Assembly: GCA_045594305.1 (NCBI GenBank)
Contig: JAZNYH010000078.1
Location: 13,056 to 77,055, forward strand
DNA length: 64,000 nucleotides
From: RGIG2000 sp045594305
GTDB taxonomy: Bacteria > Bacillota > Clostridia > Oscillospirales > CAG-272
Direction of reading: 5' to 3'
The translations under genes were made by a program, and so were the position numbers. Below, in pieces: positions 16,407 to 25,448 of this stretch (the first letter of the stretch is position 1; each line of letters starts with the position of its first letter). The notes below the pieces were generated by a model. The model made no database searches. It saw only the letters and a list, made by a program, of their open reading frames with translations, and was not told the origin of the DNA.

Positions 16407-18806
16407 ATGATACTAAATAATTGGAAAATGACCTATGATAATTATAGAGGACTTGATTGCACAGCTCCCTGCTCAATGTATAGCGTTTTGCTTGAAAACG
16501 GACTAATTCCCGATCCGTTTTACGGCTTGAACGAGCTTGAACTAACCAAGCTTTCGGACAAGGGCTGTACCTTTGAGACCGAGCTTATAATTGATGAGGC
16601 TACAAGCAAAAGAGAACACATAGAGCTTGTTTTTTTAGGACTTGATACAATATGTGATATTTACTTAAACGATAAGCACCTTGCACAGGTGAAGAATATG
16701 CATAGAAGGTATATCCTTGATATAAAGGAGTATATCTGTGTCGGTAAAAACACAATTCGCCTTGAATTTTCATCTCCCACAAAATACTTTGAAAAAATGA
16801 ATAAGGAGCATTTCTTGCAGACAAATGGCGACACAATTGCAGGTGCATCACATCTTAGAAAGGCTCTTTATATGTCGGGCTGGGATTGGGGACCGACGCT
16901 CCCTGATATGGGTATTTTCCGCCCCGTTCAAATCGACGCATACGATGACGACATAATAGAGAATATCTATGCCCGCCAAATCCACAAGGACGGCATTGTT
17001 GACCTTGATATTGAGGTCGAAACACGCCATAGCACCCCACTTGATATTTTTGTTACCATCGACGGCAAGGAGATAAGGCTAAGCAAGGACAAAAAGGGTA
17101 CGATTAGAATAGAAAGCCCAAGGCTTTGGTGGATACGAGGCTACGGAGAACAGCCCTTGTATGAAATTAGTGCAAGAATAGAAAAGAATGGCGTATGTGT
17201 CGATAAAATGACACAAAAAATAGGACTACGCACCCTCACAGTAAGCACTGAGCCCGATGAGGACGGAAGCGAATTTTGCTTTGTGATAAACGGAGTTAAG
17301 ATTTTCGCAATGGGTGCTAACTATGTTCCACAGGATAACCTGATTTCAAGAATAACCCCCGAGCGTATGGAAGCACTTGTGAAAGACGCTCTCGACGCTA
17401 ACTTCAATTGCCTTCGTGTTTGGGGAGGTGGCTATTATCCCGATAATTATCTCTATGAGCTGTGCGATAAATACGGCATTATGCTATGGCAGGATAGTAT
17501 GATTGCGTGCTGTAATGTGTGGCTAAGCGAGGAAATGGAGAAGGAATACACCGAGGAGATGATATATAACCTTAAAAGGCTAAGGCATCACGCATCTCTT
17601 GGAATTTGGTGTGGCAATAATGAAATGGAGGAGGCAGTTGTTTGCTGGGACGGCTATGGAAAGGACGATCCCGTCGTGCGTGCAGACTATCTTCGCCTTT
17701 ATGAGCAAATCTTCCCCGAGCTTGTTAAAAAATATGCCCCAAATACCTTCTATTGGCAGGCAAGCCCCTCATCAGGTGGTGGCTTTGACGATCCAAACGC
17801 AACCAATAGAGGCGATACCCACTTTTGGGAGGTTTGGCACGGTGGCACCTCGTTTACCGAATACAGAAATCGTAAGTTCCGCTTCTGCTCGGAATATGGC
17901 TTTGAGAGCTACCCCTCAATAAAAACCATAAAGAGCTTTTGCGAGGACAAGGATATGAACTGCTTTTCAAGGGTTATGGAAAATCACCAAAAGTGTAAGT
18001 CAGGCAACTCAAAGATACTTATGTACCTTGCCGATAACTACCTATACCCAACCTCATTTGAGACACTTGTTTACGCATCTCAGCTTCTCCAAGCCGACGC
18101 TATAAAGTATGGAGTGGAGCATTTTAGAAGGCTAAGAGGCTATACAATGGGCTCTATATATTGGCAGTTTAACGATTGCTGGCCCGTAGCATCGTGGTCA
18201 AGCGTCGATAGCCTTGGACGCTATAAGGCTTTGCACTATTACGCAAAAAAATTCTACGCCCCTGTTGCAATGGGACTTTTCCTTGAAGGCGATAAGCTAA
18301 GCGTGAATGTATCAAATGAAGCTATGCAACCATTTAAGGGAAGCGTAAAGGTCTATTTTAGCGACACAGAGCTTAATGTGTCAAGGGAAATTGTAAAAGA
18401 GGTGTGCGTGCCTGCCTTGTCATCAAGCGATGTGCTATGTGCTGATGTGTCCTACAAAAGCAAGTATAACGAATTTGTATATGCCGATCTCTATGATGAG
18501 AACGGAGTATTTATAATGCGTCAATTGGAGCTTTATGTGCCACCAAAGCACTTCGAGTGGAAAAAGCCAAAAATTAATCTCGATTTTCAAAAATGCGAGG
18601 CAGGAGTGTCGATAGATATTACCGCCGATACTCTTGCAAAGGGCGTTCATCTTGAATTTGATGAGTGCGATCCCAAGCTTAGCACGAGCTTTGTTGACCT
18701 AACAAGCACCGAGCCGTATAGAATTATCGCAAAAACCGATAAATCCCCCGCCGAGCTTTCCCGTCAGGTAAGGGTAATGTCAGTTTATGATATAGGAGCA
18801 AAATAA
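16407..18806 (+). CDS. Glycoside hydrolase family 2, beta-mannosidase type
   Basis: 799 residues, no signal peptide. The sequence has the beta-mannosidase signature throughout: N-terminal jelly roll with CTAPCSMYSVLLENGLIPDPFYG, the SGWDWGPTLPDMGIFRPV block, and the TIM barrel with VWGGGYYPDNYLYELCDKYGI. The acid/base is Glu406 (WCGNNEMEEA) and the nucleophile Glu496 (FCSEYGFESYP). It should release beta-mannose from the non-reducing end of mannan- or N-glycan-core oligosaccharides in the cytoplasm. The ATG at 16407 is chosen because AAGGAG lies 8 bases before it and the promoter -10 ends at 16375. It is a single-gene unit; the palindromic repeat follows 1 base after the stop. Confidence 0.95.
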   Translation: MILNNWKMTYDNYRGLDCTAPCSMYSVLLENGLIPDPFYGLNELELTKLSDKGCTFETELIIDEATSKREHIELVFLGLDTICDIYLNDKHLAQVKNMHRRYILDIKEYICVGKNTIRLEFSSPTKYFEKMNKEHFLQTNGDTIAGASHLRKALYMSGWDWGPTLPDMGIFRPVQIDAYDDDIIENIYARQIHKDGIVDLDIEVETRHSTPLDIFVTIDGKEIRLSKDKKGTIRIESPRLWWIRGYGEQPLYEISARIEKNGVCVDKMTQKIGLRTLTVSTEPDEDGSEFCFVINGVKIFAMGANYVPQDNLISRITPERMEALVKDALDANFNCLRVWGGGYYPDNYLYELCDKYGIMLWQDSMIACCNVWLSEEMEKEYTEEMIYNLKRLRHHASLGIWCGNNEMEEAVVCWDGYGKDDPVVRADYLRLYEQIFPELVKKYAPNTFYWQASPSSGGGFDDPNATNRGDTHFWEVWHGGTSFTEYRNRKFRFCSEYGFESYPSIKTIKSFCEDKDMNCFSRVMENHQKCKSGNSKILMYLADNYLYPTSFETLVYASQLLQADAIKYGVEHFRRLRGYTMGSIYWQFNDCWPVASWSSVDSLGRYKALHYYAKKFYAPVAMGLFLEGDKLSVNVSNEAMQPFKGSVKVYFSDTELNVSREIVKEVCVPALSSSDVLCADVSYKSKYNEFVYADLYDENGVFIMRQLELYVPPKHFEWKKPKINLDFQKCEAGVSIDITADTLAKGVHLEFDECDPKLSTSFVDLTSTEPYRIIAKTDKSPAELSRQVRVMSVYDIGAK

Positions 18807-19204
18807 TAAAAGGGCTGGCAATAGCGTGATGCTCTTGACGGAGCATTCACGCTAACTAAGTTTGCCCTGCGGGCAAGTGAAGTTATCTTCGATAGTGAAG
18901 TTCACTATGTGAGTGAAGTTTCGCCTGACGGCGAAGTGAGGGCAAACTTAACTTCACTGTGAGCCTTAGCGAGCAACCTCACTGTGTATCACACAACTTC
19001 ACTTTTGCGACAGCAAAAACTTCACTGACAGAAAAAAGAGCAAGCACATAAGGTTTTATCCTTGCGTGTTTGCTCTTTCTGTTTGTAATAGGGGCTTGGG
19101 CTTAGCCCATAAAGCATTTGGCCAGTCAAATGCGATGCTCGCACTTATAGTTGTTTTTTAAATTCTCCGCTAAGGATACCACCCTATTTTGCCAGCCCTT
19201 TTTA
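18807..19204. repeat. Palindrome-rich intergenic repeat with terminal inverted repeats (MITE-like)
   Basis: About 398 bases without a gene. The ends are inverted repeats: AAAAGGGCTGGCA at 18808-18820 and TGCCAGCCCTTTT at 19190-19202. Inside, the octamer GTGAAGTT occurs at 18877, 18895 and 18913, and its reverse complement AACTTCAC at 18950, 18995 and 19018 (a variant AACCTCAC at 18975). Between the octamers stand small perfect hairpins (TTGCCC-TGC-GGGCAA, TATC-TTC-GATA, TTCGCC-TGAC-GGCGAA, GTGT-ATC-ACAC, TTTTGC-GACA-GCAAAA), and AAGTTTGCCC (18858) pairs with GGGCAAACTT (18940). A longer stem (AGAGCAA / TTGCTCT, 19037-19078) follows. Similar hairpin-octamer arrays occur between genes in gut Clostridia, from memory; not verified here. 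Confidence 0.85.
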
Positions 19205-19212
19205 GTGATAAA

Positions 19213-20844
19213 TTAAAGAACCTGATAAGCGTTAGCAGCCCAAGAATAGCCCTTGCAACGAAGTCCCCTTCCAGTAAGAGCACTTGTGTTCTCGTTAAAG
19301 CCGTGCTTGCAAATTGATGCCTTATAGTTTTCAGCAATCTTGTCAGCAAGCTCAGTGTAGCCGAGGTTGCGAAGAGCGTAAACGAACATAACAACATCGG
19401 GAGCCCAAACAGCACCACGCCAGTAGCCGTCCTCTACGAACATAGGACTATCAATAGCCTCACTCGAAATACCACCAACGCAAAGGTGATGCTCGGTAAT
19501 CTGCTTAACAATGTATTCTTGAATTTCCTTTGGAAGCATATTTTCAAGCACAATTACACGAAGAGGCATAAGAGCATTACAGTAGTAAGCCTCGCCAGTT
19601 TCAGCAAGACGAACAAAGATTTTTTCTCCGTCCCAGTAGTCCTTAATAGCCTTGTCAGCAAGCTCTTTTGCAAGCTGTGCGTAAATTTTCTTATCAGTTG
19701 GATAGTTAAGCACCTCTGCCGCCTCTGAAAGGAAGGAGCATTGAACAGAGAGGAATGCAATAAGCTCTGAGGTTTCGATGTGCTCACTCTTATCAAAGCA
19801 GGTCGAGTTATCCTGACCTGAATCGTTTCCGTGATAGTAGGATGGAACATCTCCACGAAGATTGAGCCACCAATCAGTGTTACGCTTCATATCAAAATAT
19901 ACCTCTTCAAGTGCATGAGGTGTTGCAAACTCGGGATTTCTCTTAATCATCTGCTTATACATCCAGCCCTGAACGGGAGGCTTAACGAAATTCCAAACCT
20001 TATAGGATTGAGAAATGGCATCAGGAACTCTGCCAAGACGGTTAATATGCTTGTACATTACCATAAATTGATCCATAGCAAGACGGTAATCAATGTCAGC
20101 AAGTCCAAGTGCGTTAAATGCATTGTCCCAGCTCCAAACATTACTCATACCAGCCTTACCCATAACAATAGCCTCAGTAGCAAAGTTGCCAAGAGGAGCA
20201 ATGGTATTAGACCACATTATGTAAGCACATTCCTTTTCGTACTTGTTTTTGCAATGGAATTTCTTTTCCCAAGCAATATAATCCTTTTCTGCCAAATCAG
20301 CATAGTAGTCATAGCTCATGCCCTGTGCAAGAGTAGCACCCTTGTCAAGGAAATTGCCCTCAATAGCAAACTCATACTCGCCATTTTCATCAGGCAAAAC
20401 ACGAACATTAACATAATCGGAGGAAACCTTACCGGGCTGACGGAGCTTTTCAATTTTCAAAGTACCCTTGTTAGGGATAAACATAAGGCTACAATTGTTG
20501 TTGAAATCGCAAAGCTCAATGATACCATTTTGAATTATTTGATAATCAAATCTCATATGTGTTTTTGCAATCTCTACAAGAATTTGCTTTCCCTTACCCT
20601 TGATAAATGTACCATCAATACCGAACATGGTGATTTTGGCTTCACCATCCTTGGATTTTGCAGTAGCCTCTTTGGGAATGAAGGAAAATCTTGTGCCAGC
20701 TCCAAAGTCAATAGCTAAAACGCCATTGAAAATATCCTGACCGTGATTGTGAATCATATCCATTTTGAGAGTGGTTTTGCCTTTTTTGTCCCATACAAGA
20801 TATGAATCTCTTATGCTGTAATGAAGTCTGTCGAATGAATACAT
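19213..20844 (-). CDS. (alpha/alpha)6-barrel glycoside hydrolase, MGH1/GH63-like
   Basis: 543 residues, no signal peptide. The N-terminal 190 residues look like a beta-sandwich; residues about 200-540 form an alpha-helical toroid with the motifs NVWSWDNAFNALGLADID, GRVPDAI, YHGNDSGQDNST and GYWRGAVWAPD, which match the mannosylglycerate-hydrolase/GH63/trehalase-like group. The acidic residues WDNAF and NDSGQDN are the expected acid and base region. The likely role is release of an alpha-linked glucose or mannose from an oligosaccharide; the precise specificity cannot be assigned. RBS AAGGAG 8 bases before the ATG. Downstream it runs into the palindromic repeat, with no conventional terminator in between. 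Confidence 0.82.
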   Translation of the reverse strand: MYSFDRLHYSIRDSYLVWDKKGKTTLKMDMIHNHGQDIFNGVLAIDFGAGTRFSFIPKEATAKSKDGEAKITMFGIDGTFIKGKGKQILVEIAKTHMRFDYQIIQNGIIELCDFNNNCSLMFIPNKGTLKIEKLRQPGKVSSDYVNVRVLPDENGEYEFAIEGNFLDKGATLAQGMSYDYYADLAEKDYIAWEKKFHCKNKYEKECAYIMWSNTIAPLGNFATEAIVMGKAGMSNVWSWDNAFNALGLADIDYRLAMDQFMVMYKHINRLGRVPDAISQSYKVWNFVKPPVQGWMYKQMIKRNPEFATPHALEEVYFDMKRNTDWWLNLRGDVPSYYHGNDSGQDNSTCFDKSEHIETSELIAFLSVQCSFLSEAAEVLNYPTDKKIYAQLAKELADKAIKDYWDGEKIFVRLAETGEAYYCNALMPLRVIVLENMLPKEIQEYIVKQITEHHLCVGGISSEAIDSPMFVEDGYWRGAVWAPDVVMFVYALRNLGYTELADKIAENYKASICKHGFNENTSALTGRGLRCKGYSWAANAYQVL

Positions 20845-20873
20845 AAAAATCTCCTTAAAATTTATTCATTTAT

Positions 20874-20902
20874 ATTTTAATATAGAAGCACAAAAAAGTC
20901 AA
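20874..20902 (-). promoter_or_regulatory. Promoter of the MGH1/GH63-like gene
   Basis: Minus strand TTGACT, 17-base spacer, TAAAAT, about 30 bases before the start codon. Confidence 0.7.
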
Positions 20903-20965
20903 TAATTTACCCTAAACTTTAAGAGCAATTCGAATTTATTTGTAGCAGTATAAATGATATAGCTA

Positions 20966-20994
20966 TTGCAATAAATATTCAAGAGTGCTATAAT
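20966..20994 (+). promoter_or_regulatory. Promoter of the GHL6-type gene
   Basis: TTGCAA, 17-base spacer, TATAAT, 32 bases before the ATG at 21026. Confidence 0.7.
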
Positions 20995-21025
20995 TTAAAT
21001 ATATGAATATATTTAGGAGATATAT

Positions 21026-23023
21026 ATGAAGAAGAGAAGAGAGAGCTTTTGGGGCTTGCACCTTGATTTTCACGCAACCCCAGATGACGGAATACAGGGC
21101 AAGGATTTAAAAGAGGAGGACATAAGGAGAATATGTCACCTTTTAAAGCCCGATTTTATTCAAATAGATTGTAAGGGACACCCAGGCTACACCTCGTATC
21201 CATCAAAGCTCGGCAACGCAATGCCCGAATTTGCAAAGGATACACTAAGGCTTTGGCGTAAGGTAACAAGGGAAGAGAATGTTGCTCTTTATATGCACTA
21301 CTCAGGCGTGTATGATGTAAAATATTGTAGTGAGCATCCAGAGCAAAAGGTCTTAATGGCAAACGGCTATTATCATTTCGGCTCAACAAGACTAAATGGC
21401 TCGTATTCTGAAGATTTGCTTATTCCACAGCTAATGGAGTTAGCAGGAGAATACGAGGTTGATGGAGCTTGGATTGATGGCGAGTGCTGGATGGCGCTTG
21501 CAGACTTTTCAAGCGAAACTCTAACCGCATTTGAAAGGGAAACGGGAATTAACCTAAATGGCAAAATTCCAAGGGAGAGAGAAGACGAATATTTTCACGA
21601 ATATACAGAGTATAATCGTGAGCTTTTCAAAAGATACCTCAGCCATTACATAGATGCAGTCCACGAAAAATACCCTAACTTTGAAATTTGCTCAAATTGG
21701 GCATTTAGCGACCATATGCCAGAGAGAGTATCTGTAAATGTCGACTTCTTGTCAGGCGATTTAAATCCGCTTAACTCCTTTAACTCTGCACGCTACGCAG
21801 CAAGAGCACTCGCACAGCAAAGGGGCTATGCTTGGGATTTGATGTCTTGGAATTTTAGAAATAACATAGCAGGTCATGCAGGCTATGTGCCTAAGCATGT
21901 AAACCAATTAAAGCAAGAGGCATCAGCAGTTATTGCAGTAGGTGGAGCATATCAGGATTATGTTCCTCAAAACAGAGATGGCTCACCAAGAATGTGGGAG
22001 ATAGAGCCATTAAAGGAGCTATCTGATTTTGTCCTCGCACGCAAGCCATTTTGCCATAGAGTAACCCCAATTCATCAGGTGGCACTATTGCTTTCTACCT
22101 ATGACCGCTATCAAGAATCTACCCACCTGTATTCAAGAACAGGCTACGAAAGAGTAATGGGAATGACAACCCTTCTTTGCGATATAGGACAGTCACTTGA
22201 AATAGTATGCGAGCATACACTATTAGACAATATAAATGAATACAAAATGCTCGTTGTGCCTGAGCTTTATAGTGGACTTGAAGAGAAAACAATAAAGGCT
22301 CTACTAAGCTACGCAAAAAATGGCGGAAACCTTGTGCTTGCAGGAAAAAACACCTGCTCAATTTTCGCAGACGCAAAAGCTCCGTTTGAGTGTAAGGAGC
22401 ACGCCGAATTTTTGCAAATAGCGTCAAACGGCTCACAGGACGGACATAACAACAAGACCTCAAACAAATACATATCGTACTGCTTCACAACAGACAACAA
22501 GTCCTACGGTGCCTTGTTCTCACCATGCGAGCTTGTAGCAGATGGCACGAAAAACGCATTTTTCAGCGAAAAGCCAAACACTCCCCTCGCTAATTTGTCA
22601 ATTACAGCTTCATACGGAAGGGGAACGATTACCGCAATAGGCTTTGATATAGGCTCGCAATATCTAAGCGAAGCACAGTATATGCACAGAGAGCTAATGA
22701 AGAAGGTAACCAGCCTCTATGAGCCTATTGTTAAGATTGAAAAAGCACTTGGTCGACTTGAAATAGTAGTCACCCAAAAGGATGACAAAACAATGATACA
22801 GCTTGTAAATGGTGGTGGCACACACGCTGATATAGCAAGCGTTACCGATGATTATATCCCACCTGTGCTTGATATAAAATTGTCAATCTTAGCACCAAAC
22901 GCAAAAGGGCTTGTTCTTCAACCCGAGGGAGTAGAGCTTCCAATCGAGCATACACCAGACGGCAGAATTTTGGTCGAAATTCCTCGCATTGATATTCATA
23001 GCATCATAGAAATTTGCAAGTAA
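21026..23023 (+). CDS. Putative glycosidase with GHL6-type barrel and trimerisation-like domain
   Basis: 665 residues, no signal peptide. Residues about 5-340 resemble the hypothetical glycosyl hydrolase family GHL6 (PF14871; close to GH151-type alpha-L-fucosidase annotations): WGLHLDFHATPDDG, KPDFIQIDCKGHPGYTSYPS, LYMHYSGVYD and VDGAWIDGECW. Acidic residues in AWIDGECW and VDFLSGDLNP are candidate catalytic residues. Residues about 345-560 look like the Rossmann-like domain of GH42-type enzymes (YKMLVVPELYSGLEEKTI, GGNLVLAGK), followed by a small beta domain. Activity is not established; an alpha-L-fucosidase or galactosidase is plausible. First gene of an apparent two-gene unit with the Gfo/Idh/MocA gene 74 bases downstream. 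Confidence 0.7.
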   Translation: MKKRRESFWGLHLDFHATPDDGIQGKDLKEEDIRRICHLLKPDFIQIDCKGHPGYTSYPSKLGNAMPEFAKDTLRLWRKVTREENVALYMHYSGVYDVKYCSEHPEQKVLMANGYYHFGSTRLNGSYSEDLLIPQLMELAGEYEVDGAWIDGECWMALADFSSETLTAFERETGINLNGKIPREREDEYFHEYTEYNRELFKRYLSHYIDAVHEKYPNFEICSNWAFSDHMPERVSVNVDFLSGDLNPLNSFNSARYAARALAQQRGYAWDLMSWNFRNNIAGHAGYVPKHVNQLKQEASAVIAVGGAYQDYVPQNRDGSPRMWEIEPLKELSDFVLARKPFCHRVTPIHQVALLLSTYDRYQESTHLYSRTGYERVMGMTTLLCDIGQSLEIVCEHTLLDNINEYKMLVVPELYSGLEEKTIKALLSYAKNGGNLVLAGKNTCSIFADAKAPFECKEHAEFLQIASNGSQDGHNNKTSNKYISYCFTTDNKSYGALFSPCELVADGTKNAFFSEKPNTPLANLSITASYGRGTITAIGFDIGSQYLSEAQYMHRELMKKVTSLYEPIVKIEKALGRLEIVVTQKDDKTMIQLVNGGGTHADIASVTDDYIPPVLDIKLSILAPNAKGLVLQPEGVELPIEHTPDGRILVEIPRIDIHSIIEICK

Positions 23024-23097
23024 AATATGTTCACCACAAGGTATCAATCAATATAACTGATAACTAAATCAATTATAGATATTCAAAAGAGGTATTT

Positions 23098-24192
23098 ATG
23101 GAAAAGAAGGTTGTAAAGCTGGGCGTTGTAGGGCTTAAAAGAGGAGCTTATGTCGCTTGGACACTAATCGGTGATGATAATGTAGTTATTCGTGCAATTG
23201 CCGACGCTGATCCCACTACACTCAAGGCTTGTAAGGAGGATTACGAGAAAAACGGAGTTGAGGATTTACTCTGCTTTGATAGTATAGAGGAACTCTTAAA
23301 AAGCGATATAGATGCAGTTTATATCGCAACAGATAAGCCACTTCATACAAGGCATGCCGTAATGGCTCTTGAAGCGGGAAAGCATGTTTTAAGTGAAATT
23401 CCTGTAATAGAAACCATAGAAGAGGTAAAAATCCTTTATAACGCAGTAAAAGCACACCCCGAGCTTAAATATATGGCAGGCGAAAACTGCTTTTATTGGG
23501 CATTTATCGAGGAGTGGAAGCGAATGCACGAGGACGGAAGACTCGGCGATATTTTATATGCAGAGTCCGAGTATTTGCACGCACCCCACCCTGACGAAAT
23601 CAAGCCCTACGAGCCTGAAAACCATTGGAGAAGATACAACCCTGCAATAACCTATTTAACGCACAATTTAGGACCACTCCTTTACATAATGAATGATTAC
23701 TGCGTCAGCGTTTGCTGTATGGCACCAAGCTCGGCTAAATATAATCCATATAGCAAGGACGACGAAAACGGAATAGCAATATTTAAAACCGCTAAGGGTG
23801 CTGTAATTCGCATTTTTATTGGCTTTGGAATGTATGTTGGATACGACCATAATTTTGCACTTTATGGAACAAAGGGCTCAATTCTTACCGACAAAACCAA
23901 GCCACTTGAGGAGGCGACATCCTTTGCAAAGCTTTACGATGTGCCCTCCACCTTCGAAAGGTCCTTTGAAATCCCTGTTAAGCTATCAAAAACAGATGAT
24001 GTTTATGGTCATGGTGGAGTAGATGCAAAAATGATACGAGATTTTATAAAATGCATAATAGACGACACAGCACCGCCAATAGATGTAGAAATGGGCATAA
24101 GAATATCTCTGCCTGGCATAATTGCTAACGAGTCAGCAAAGCGTGGTGGAGAGCTACTCAACATTCCCTCAATTACCGATTTGCTTAAATAA
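23098..24192 (+). CDS. Gfo/Idh/MocA family oxidoreductase
   Basis: 364 residues. The N-terminal Rossmann fold begins KLGVVGLKRGAYVAW and continues VYIATDKPLHTRHAVMALEAGKHV; the C-terminal domain has the H..GP-type block YNPAITYLTHNLGPLLYIM. In place of the usual E-K-P motif with its catalytic lysine the sequence reads E100-I101-P102, which is seen in some subfamilies and may alter or remove the dehydrogenase chemistry. Members act on sugars, sugar acids or inositols, and some NAD-dependent relatives are glycosidases. RBS AGAGGT precedes the ATG. It follows the GHL6-type gene and is closed by a terminator, so it probably acts on the product of that pathway; this is inference. Confidence 0.87.
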   Translation: MEKKVVKLGVVGLKRGAYVAWTLIGDDNVVIRAIADADPTTLKACKEDYEKNGVEDLLCFDSIEELLKSDIDAVYIATDKPLHTRHAVMALEAGKHVLSEIPVIETIEEVKILYNAVKAHPELKYMAGENCFYWAFIEEWKRMHEDGRLGDILYAESEYLHAPHPDEIKPYEPENHWRRYNPAITYLTHNLGPLLYIMNDYCVSVCCMAPSSAKYNPYSKDDENGIAIFKTAKGAVIRIFIGFGMYVGYDHNFALYGTKGSILTDKTKPLEEATSFAKLYDVPSTFERSFEIPVKLSKTDDVYGHGGVDAKMIRDFIKCIIDDTAPPIDVEMGIRISLPGIIANESAKRGGELLNIPSITDLLK

Positions 24193-24195
24193 TAA

Positions 24196-24222
24196 AAAAG
24201 GACACTCAATGAGTGCCCTTTT
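24196..24222 (+). terminator. Terminator after the Gfo/Idh/MocA gene
   Basis: AAAAGG-A-CACTC / GAGTG-C-CCTTTT stem with one mismatch and T run. Nearly identical to the terminator at 32684-32711. Confidence 0.8.
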
Positions 24223-24262
24223 AACTTGATAGGCGTATAGATAAAACGCATTTTTAAAGTTA

Positions 24263-24291
24263 TTGACTCTGGCGTTAGTTTATTGTATAAT
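24263..24291 (+). promoter_or_regulatory. Promoter of the SGNH hydrolase gene
   Basis: TTGACT, 17-base spacer, TATAAT, 48 bases before the ATG. Confidence 0.8.
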
Positions 24292-24339
24292 GAAGGTATA
24301 TAGAGGCAAAGGAACAACCTGATTAGCAAGGGGCATTAT

Positions 24340-25398
24340 ATGAGTAGACTTGAAGAAATAGATGAAAATCTTAAAATCGAAACAAATTTAAATAAAAGTG
24401 ATATAAAGCTTTATTCAGCACTTGAAAAGCCGTTTTGCATATATGGAGTTAAATATGAGGATGGCAAATTTCGTCGTATGCCCGAAAATGTGGCTAAAAA
24501 TGTTAATGATGGAGTAGGCTATTTGCACACTAATACATCGGGTGGTCGTGTACGCTTTAAAACAGATAGCTCTTATATAGCGATTTCTGCAAAAATGTGT
24601 AACATCGGCAAAATGGACCATTTTGCTATAACAGGCTCTGCGGGCTTTGACATGTATGTAAGAGAAAATGGTCAAGATAAGTTTAATAGTACATTTCGCC
24701 CGCCATTTGACATAAGAAATGGATATGAGTCAATATTTGAATTTAAGACGAGCGAAATGCGTGAGATAACAATTAATTTTCCACTTTATAGCGATGTTTG
24801 TAGCCTGTATATAGGACTCGAAGAAAAGGCAAAGGTCGAAGCACCAACACCATACAGCAATAAAAAGCCGATAGTTTATTATGGCCATTCCATAACACAG
24901 GGTGGCTGTGCATCTCGCCCAGGCAATTCTTATCCAAGTATAATTTCACGAGGACTAAATGTAGATTTTATAAATTTAGGCTTTTCAGGAAGTGCACGAG
25001 GAGAAAAGGAAATGGCTGAATATATAGCCTCGCTTGATATGGAGATGCTTGTTTATGACTATGACCATAATGCACCAACCTGGGAGCATTTGCAAGAAAC
25101 GCACGAGGCTATGTTTAAAATAATACGCAAGGTTCATCCAACCGTGCCAATAATTATGATGACCTCTACATCTATGGCAAGATGCCACGATAATCAAGAA
25201 AAGCGACGCCAAATTATATATCAAACATATAAAAACGCCCTTGACAATGGCGATGAAAATGTATATTTTTGGGATGCTGGCAAGGAATTTGCACCATATG
25301 CGGAATATGGCACAGTAGAGGGCTGTCATCCTAACGACTATGGCTTTGTAGGGATTGCTACATCCTTAGAGCCACTAATTAAGAAAATTTTAAAATAA
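24340..25398 (+). CDS. SGNH/GDSL-type esterase with N-terminal beta domain
   Basis: 352 residues, no signal peptide. The N-terminal half (to about residue 175) matches the GxDLY-type domain that precedes such esterases (note SAGFDMYVRENGQ). The SGNH domain follows: nucleophile Ser184 in YYGHSITQGG, the Gly block NLGFSGSARGE, an Asn-type block YDYDHNAP, and the C-terminal EGCHPNDYGF with His330. Such enzymes remove acetyl groups from oligosaccharides; in gut Clostridia, related intracellular or surface esterases work with beta-mannosidases on acetylated mannan. That role here is inference from the neighbours. RBS AAGGGGC before the ATG; own promoter and terminator, so a single-gene unit. Confidence 0.87.
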   Translation: MSRLEEIDENLKIETNLNKSDIKLYSALEKPFCIYGVKYEDGKFRRMPENVAKNVNDGVGYLHTNTSGGRVRFKTDSSYIAISAKMCNIGKMDHFAITGSAGFDMYVRENGQDKFNSTFRPPFDIRNGYESIFEFKTSEMREITINFPLYSDVCSLYIGLEEKAKVEAPTPYSNKKPIVYYGHSITQGGCASRPGNSYPSIISRGLNVDFINLGFSGSARGEKEMAEYIASLDMEMLVYDYDHNAPTWEHLQETHEAMFKIIRKVHPTVPIIMMTSTSMARCHDNQEKRRQIIYQTYKNALDNGDENVYFWDAGKEFAPYAEYGTVEGCHPNDYGFVGIATSLEPLIKKILK

Positions 25399-25405
25399 TA
25401 GCTTC

Positions 25406-25443
25406 AAAAAAGCAGGAGATGGAAATTCCTTCTCCTGCTTTTT
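25406..25443. terminator. Bidirectional terminator between esterase and AraC genes
   Basis: AAAAAGCAGGAGA / TCTCCTGCTTTTT stem with a 12-base loop and T runs on both strands, between convergent stops. Confidence 0.9.
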
Positions 25444-25448
25444 TGTTA

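Noticed and set aside
18858..19025. GTGAAGTT repeats as a CRISPR-like array
   Set aside because: The spacers are short palindromes of 10-16 bases and the repeats change orientation midway.
19831..20718. Plus-strand open frame of 295 codons
   Set aside because: It is antisense to the MGH1/GH63-like glycosidase and has no ribosome binding site or family match.
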